The notes below the pieces were generated by a model. That model ran no database searches. It saw nothing but the letters and a program-made list of their open reading frames with translations, and had not been told where the DNA came from. Source: Proteobacteria bacterium ST_bin11 (lineage in GTDB: Bacteria > Pseudomonadota > Gammaproteobacteria > Methylococcales > Methylomonadaceae). Taken from it: a DNA stretch of 25,364 nt. The DNA lies in the NCBI GenBank assembly GCA_002083615.1, contig MSXO01000024.1, forward strand, positions 1-25,364. Direction: 5' to 3'. The position numbers and the translations under genes were made by a program. Positions within the stretch are counted from its first letter, which is position 1; every line of letters begins with the position of its first letter. Below, piece by piece: positions 23,166 to 25,364 of this stretch.

Positions 23166-23317
23166 CCCGTGATTTGGACGTTGTTTAGCACTGGAAAGTC
23201 TAGGGTGCAATATAGCCAACACATTACACCAACCCGACGGCCAATATTTGGCGCAATACGGCGAACACCAATTACAGCCTATAATTGCAGCTCATCGGAT
23301 TACTTAAGAGGGTTTAT

Positions 23318-23779
23318 ATGGCTAAAGACGTAGATTTGGAGTTCTTGCGACAGGAGTACTTTCATTTACAAAGTACCGTTGAATCCTTTGATGAAAAAGC
23401 GCTTACCATTAAAGCGTGGAGCGTAACATTAAGCATGGTTGGGATCGGAGCGGCCTTCACCGCTAAGTTGCCATTACTCCTTTTACTTTCTGCGGGAGCG
23501 TCATTGCTTTTTTGGATTGTGGAGGGTTCGTGGAAAACATTTCAGCAAGCAAATTATTTCAGACTTCGGAAGATTGAAAACTATATGCAGGGAAAAGCAA
23601 CAATCGAAGAAGATTTCAGTGTTCCCTACATAACTCACGCTTGGTCGTTGGGTTGGAGGGAAGTTCGCCTCAGTAAGGTAATGTCTTGGCCTCACGTCTT
23701 TCTGCCACATGCAATAGTCGTTATGACAGGCATTACGTTGTGGATAATAAATTCTTTTGTGCGGATTGTTCCATTGTGA
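23318..23779 (+). CDS. Membrane protein of unknown function with two-helix hairpin core (SLATT-like layout)
   Basis: 153 residues from the ATG at 23318, with GAGGG 6 nt upstream; an upstream TTG at 23285 is less likely. Order: an amphipathic N-terminal helix (FLRQEYFHLQSTVESFDEKA), two close membrane helices at about 34-49 and 51-67, a helix rich in charge and aromatics (FRLRKIENYM), and a last membrane segment at about 128-147 (VFLPHAIVVMTGITLWIINS). A two-helix hairpin with flanking cytoplasmic helices resembles SLATT-type effectors of anti-phage systems, but I cannot confirm membership. Codon use is more AT-rich than in the core genes, fitting acquired DNA. A HEPN-like protein is encoded 87 nt downstream. 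Confidence 0.72.
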   Translation: MAKDVDLEFLRQEYFHLQSTVESFDEKALTIKAWSVTLSMVGIGAAFTAKLPLLLLLSAGASLLFWIVEGSWKTFQQANYFRLRKIENYMQGKATIEEDFSVPYITHAWSLGWREVRLSKVMSWPHVFLPHAIVVMTGITLWIINSFVRIVPL

Positions 23780-23866
23780 ACCAACGCCAAATTCTAAGCG
23801 CCAGCAAATTTTTAAACGATACTGTTGTTACCGTCTCCTTCTTTTAGCTCACATAAACCATAGATT

Positions 23867-24523
23867 ATGCTCAGAGACACTTTTGCGCGCCGTTTTACTG
23901 AGTTGGAAGCAAGTTTTTCTTCCATCCCTTTCAAGTCTCATAGTAGGGGAATACCTGGTAGTTATGTGCCAGATGGGCAATGGCAAAAATGGGCAACAAG
24001 TACTCAAAGCCTGATTCGCGCGGCGTTTGGGGAACTATCCCCTCACTATCAAAACTTCGTCAATGCATACAAAGAATGTGGTGGATCTGATAGCAGTGTA
24101 AGAACTTTGAATGCGCTGTTTCTAAGCGCAAAAGAGGACTTTGAGGGTGGTTATGTATTCGATGTTGAGTTAAGGGTTTCCGGTGAGGTATTCGGCGACT
24201 TCATAGCGCTTGCCCGCAAATCCCTCGCGGAAGGACACAAAGACGTTGCGGCCGTTCTTGCCTGTGCTGCACTCGAAGATGCTCTTAAGCGATTTGCCGA
24301 TGTTAATGGACTTGCGGTTGGAGACAAGTCTATGCAAGAAGTTGTGAATGCATTGAAGTCGTCAGGTCTTGTCGCTGGCGCCCAGAAGACGCTACTGGAC
24401 GCTATGCCGAGAATTCGAAACCTTGCTATGCATGCTGATTGGGACAAAATCGCTGAACCAGATGTGAGCAGTGTATTGGGTTTCGTGGAGCAATTCCTGC
24501 TGTCCAAGTTCAGTCATGGCTAA
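23867..24523 (+). CDS. HEPN-like (Abi/DUF4145-type) protein
   Basis: 218 residues. The N-terminal region contains WQKWATSTQSLIRAAFGELS, then YQNFVNAYK, a layout often seen in abortive-infection-type proteins. From about 105 an all-helical domain begins: VSGEVFGDFIALARKSLAEG, HKDVAAVLACAALEDALKRF, then a PRIRNLAMHADW segment. RNLAMH is R-x4-H, the catalytic-type motif of HEPN ribonucleases, correctly placed in the last helices. The likely role is an RNase toxin or defence effector, or a non-catalytic HEPN; the sequence does not decide. No ribosome binding site is obvious. It stops 7 nt before an inverted copy of the repeat that lies upstream of the partner gene. Confidence 0.75.
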   Translation: MLRDTFARRFTELEASFSSIPFKSHSRGIPGSYVPDGQWQKWATSTQSLIRAAFGELSPHYQNFVNAYKECGGSDSSVRTLNALFLSAKEDFEGGYVFDVELRVSGEVFGDFIALARKSLAEGHKDVAAVLACAALEDALKRFADVNGLAVGDKSMQEVVNALKSSGLVAGAQKTLLDAMPRIRNLAMHADWDKIAEPDVSSVLGFVEQFLLSKFSHG

Positions 24524-24530
24524 CACGGTG

Positions 24531-24563
24531 GGTTTTTCCCGTATGCCGAGCCGAGCACCGGAG
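24531..24563 (-). repeat. Inverted copy of the end of the multi-hairpin repeat
   Basis: On the minus strand this reads CTCCGGTGCTCGGCTCGGCA followed by TACGGGAAAAACC. It matches 23129-23160 (CTTCGGTGCTCGGCGCGGCA, then TACGGGAGAACC) with few differences. The two copies face each other around the membrane-protein and HEPN genes. Confidence 0.65.
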
Positions 24564-24613
24564 CTTTGGCCGGGTATAGGGCCGTAGGATGTGCTGAACA
24601 ACGTGAAGCGCAT

Positions 24614-24717
24614 CGTTCGCGATTGATGAGCCTCATTGCGTGGGTACATTCTATAGTATTGGAATTGTGGGACGGTTTTGTTCCCGTTATCCCGCCCCGA
24701 GCATCGTAACTTTTAGC
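24614..24717. repeat. Direct repeat, copy 1 (about 105-115 bp)
   Basis: Shares long identities with 25202-25315: CGCGATTGATG, ATTCTATAGTATTGG, GGGACGGTTTTGTTCCCGTTA and CGCCCCGAGCATCG, in the same order and orientation. Copy 2 has about 10 extra bases in the middle. It contains a GGGAC...GTTCCC inverted segment. The gap 24564-24791 holds this repeat and no gene. Confidence 0.7.
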
Positions 24718-24791
24718 CTAGCAAAATAAGGTATCGCGGCTATCGGTTCGCGCCGGCATATAAAAATCCATCGCGAAAACGACACAAAAAA

Positions 24792-25115
24792 TTAGTCTAG
24801 CGCCGCCAAAGCCGCTTCCGGTGCCCTGTCCAATATTTTCAGCAACGCCTTGGCTGCACCGGTTGGCGAGCGTTTGCCTTGCTCCCAGTTGCGGATGGTT
24901 TCTAAAGAAACGTCGATGCGTTTGGAAAATTCGGCTTGGCTCAAGCCCAGGCGGTTACGGACTCGACGGGCGAAACGAGCGGAATCCAGCATCGCATTGG
25001 TTTCGTCCTGGGCAATTTGTTGGGCTATATCGGCTTCCGTGGTGGTATCGATATGAGTGAAATCGACACGGCCAACTTCTGAATTCGGTTCAATTGTCAT
25101 GCGTACTATTTTCAT
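24792..25115 (-). CDS. XRE-type helix-turn-helix antitoxin (partner of a BrnT-like toxin)
   Basis: 107 residues from the ATG at 25115; an upstream in-frame ATG at 25169 would lie deeper inside the toxin remnant and is unlikely. The N-terminal part (MKIVRMTIEPNSEVGRVDF, then DTTTEADIAQQIAQDE) is the toxin-binding region typical of this antitoxin family. The C-terminal HTH is LGLSQAEFSKRIDVSLETIR followed by NWEQGKRSPTGAAKALL. It overlaps by 26 nt the end of a broken brnT-like frame, the same overlap as in the other locus, which identifies the partner type. The role is operator binding and toxin neutralisation; the toxin is now damaged. Confidence 0.85.
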   Translation of the reverse strand: MKIVRMTIEPNSEVGRVDFTHIDTTTEADIAQQIAQDETNAMLDSARFARRVRNRLGLSQAEFSKRIDVSLETIRNWEQGKRSPTGAAKALLKILDRAPEAALAALD

Positions 25116-25205
25116 AGATTTTGATCTCTCGTTGATTGGCTTAGCGGGCCGAGATAATCCGAATGGCATTTTGGCACGAGGTATAAACCAAGAGGAATAG
25201 CCGTC
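25090..25205 (-). pseudogene. 3' remnant of a second BrnT-like toxin gene
   Basis: The minus-strand frame ending at TGA 25092-25090 reads GRLFLLVYTSCQNAIRIISA, then R-stop-ANQREIKIYENSTHDN. This is the BrnT C-terminal pattern VVYT...IRIISARKAN-x-RE-x3-YE, with the Lys codon of ARKAN changed to TAA (25143-25141). Upstream, the toxin sequence gives way at about 25205 to the direct repeat copy 2, so the 5' part was replaced or deleted by that repeat. Confidence 0.7.
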
Positions 25206-25315
25206 CGCGATTGATGTGCCTCCTCGCGTGGGTATATTCTATAGTATTGGTTTTCTTTTGAGGTAAGGGACGGTTTTGTTCCCGTTATTTCGCCCCGAGC
25301 ATCGCAGCTTTTGGC
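25202..25315. repeat. Direct repeat, copy 2
   Basis: Second copy of the repeat at 24614-24717, same orientation, with an insertion of about 10 bases near 25250-25262. It cuts into the second brnT remnant. The two copies bracket the XRE antitoxin gene. Confidence 0.7.
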
Positions 25316-25364
25316 GAGAAAAGCCCGACAGGGGAGCGGCAAGGATGCCGCTCGTTTTCGGAGG

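Noticed and set aside
22896..23333. Several overlapping frames of 90-119 codons in the multi-hairpin repeat
   Set aside because: They occur in multiple phases on both strands of a palindromic repeat, with low-complexity products and no start signals. The DNA structure explains them.
24392..24649. 85-codon minus-strand frame containing YPRNEAHQSRT
   Set aside because: The same peptide (YPREEAHQSRT) appears in the other copy of the direct repeat. It is a translation of the repeat, and it also overlaps the HEPN gene antisense.
1..25364. CRISPR arrays, tRNA and rRNA genes
   Set aside because: No regularly spaced repeats and no tRNA- or rRNA-like sequence were noticed on either strand.

Overview
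The window looks like chromosomal DNA of a gammaproteobacterium. GC is roughly 50-53%. It carries a PsiE-family protein, a true OxyR with both redox cysteines, a PEP-CTERM/laminin-B exoprotein remnant with a VPVPGA-type sorting signal, and many copper and corrinoid genes. A methanotroph of the Methylococcales (Methylomonas-like) fits best, but this rests on gene content and style and not on a marker gene.

Layout. (1) 1-2985, + strand: a copper/stress group made of the C-terminal part of a Met/His-rich multicopper oxidase, an HMA-SafE/TauE fusion, a PsiE-like membrane protein and a small exported protein. (2) 3137-7866: a 1566-residue protein joining a predicted periplasmic set of 14 Ycf48/BNR-type repeats to a membrane-embedded KAP P-loop NTPase. 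Its ribosome binding site lies in a hairpin. (3) 15731 down to 8066, - strand: a six-gene operon in which every junction overlaps (TAATG, ATGA or GTGA). The order is RACE-type 2Fe-2S/ASKHA corrinoid activator, corrinoid protein, UroD-family methyltransferase with altered zinc ligands, DUF1638 protein, soluble GAF histidine kinase, and a REC-PAS-GGDEF-EAL regulator. Divergent to it lie a REC-histidine kinase and a single-domain response regulator (16170-18092). I read this as a corrinoid one-carbon module hard-wired to phosphorelay and c-di-GMP signalling, the best candidate here for an undescribed system. (4) 18192-20228: a DUF815 ATPase and oxyR with a consensus OxyR site at its promoter.

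(5) 20229-25364 is an accessory scrapyard. It holds two decayed copies of a laminin-B/PEP-CTERM gene, a phage tail-tube-family protein with a signal peptide, a MITE-like element, and a broken brnT beside an intact brnA. It also holds a hisD 3' fragment fused to one of the exoprotein fragments, a multi-hairpin dispersed repeat, and a membrane-protein plus HEPN-protein cassette bracketed by inverted copies of that repeat. Last comes a second broken brnT beside an intact XRE antitoxin, flanked by about 110-bp direct repeats. In both TA loci the toxin is damaged, the antitoxin is intact, and the toxin-antitoxin overlap is 26 nt.

The methyltransferase module probably makes, or responds to, a methyl-corrinoid state. 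The kinase and the GGDEF-EAL protein encoded behind it would turn that state into phosphotransfer and a change in c-di-GMP. This functional link is inferred from gene order and translational coupling.
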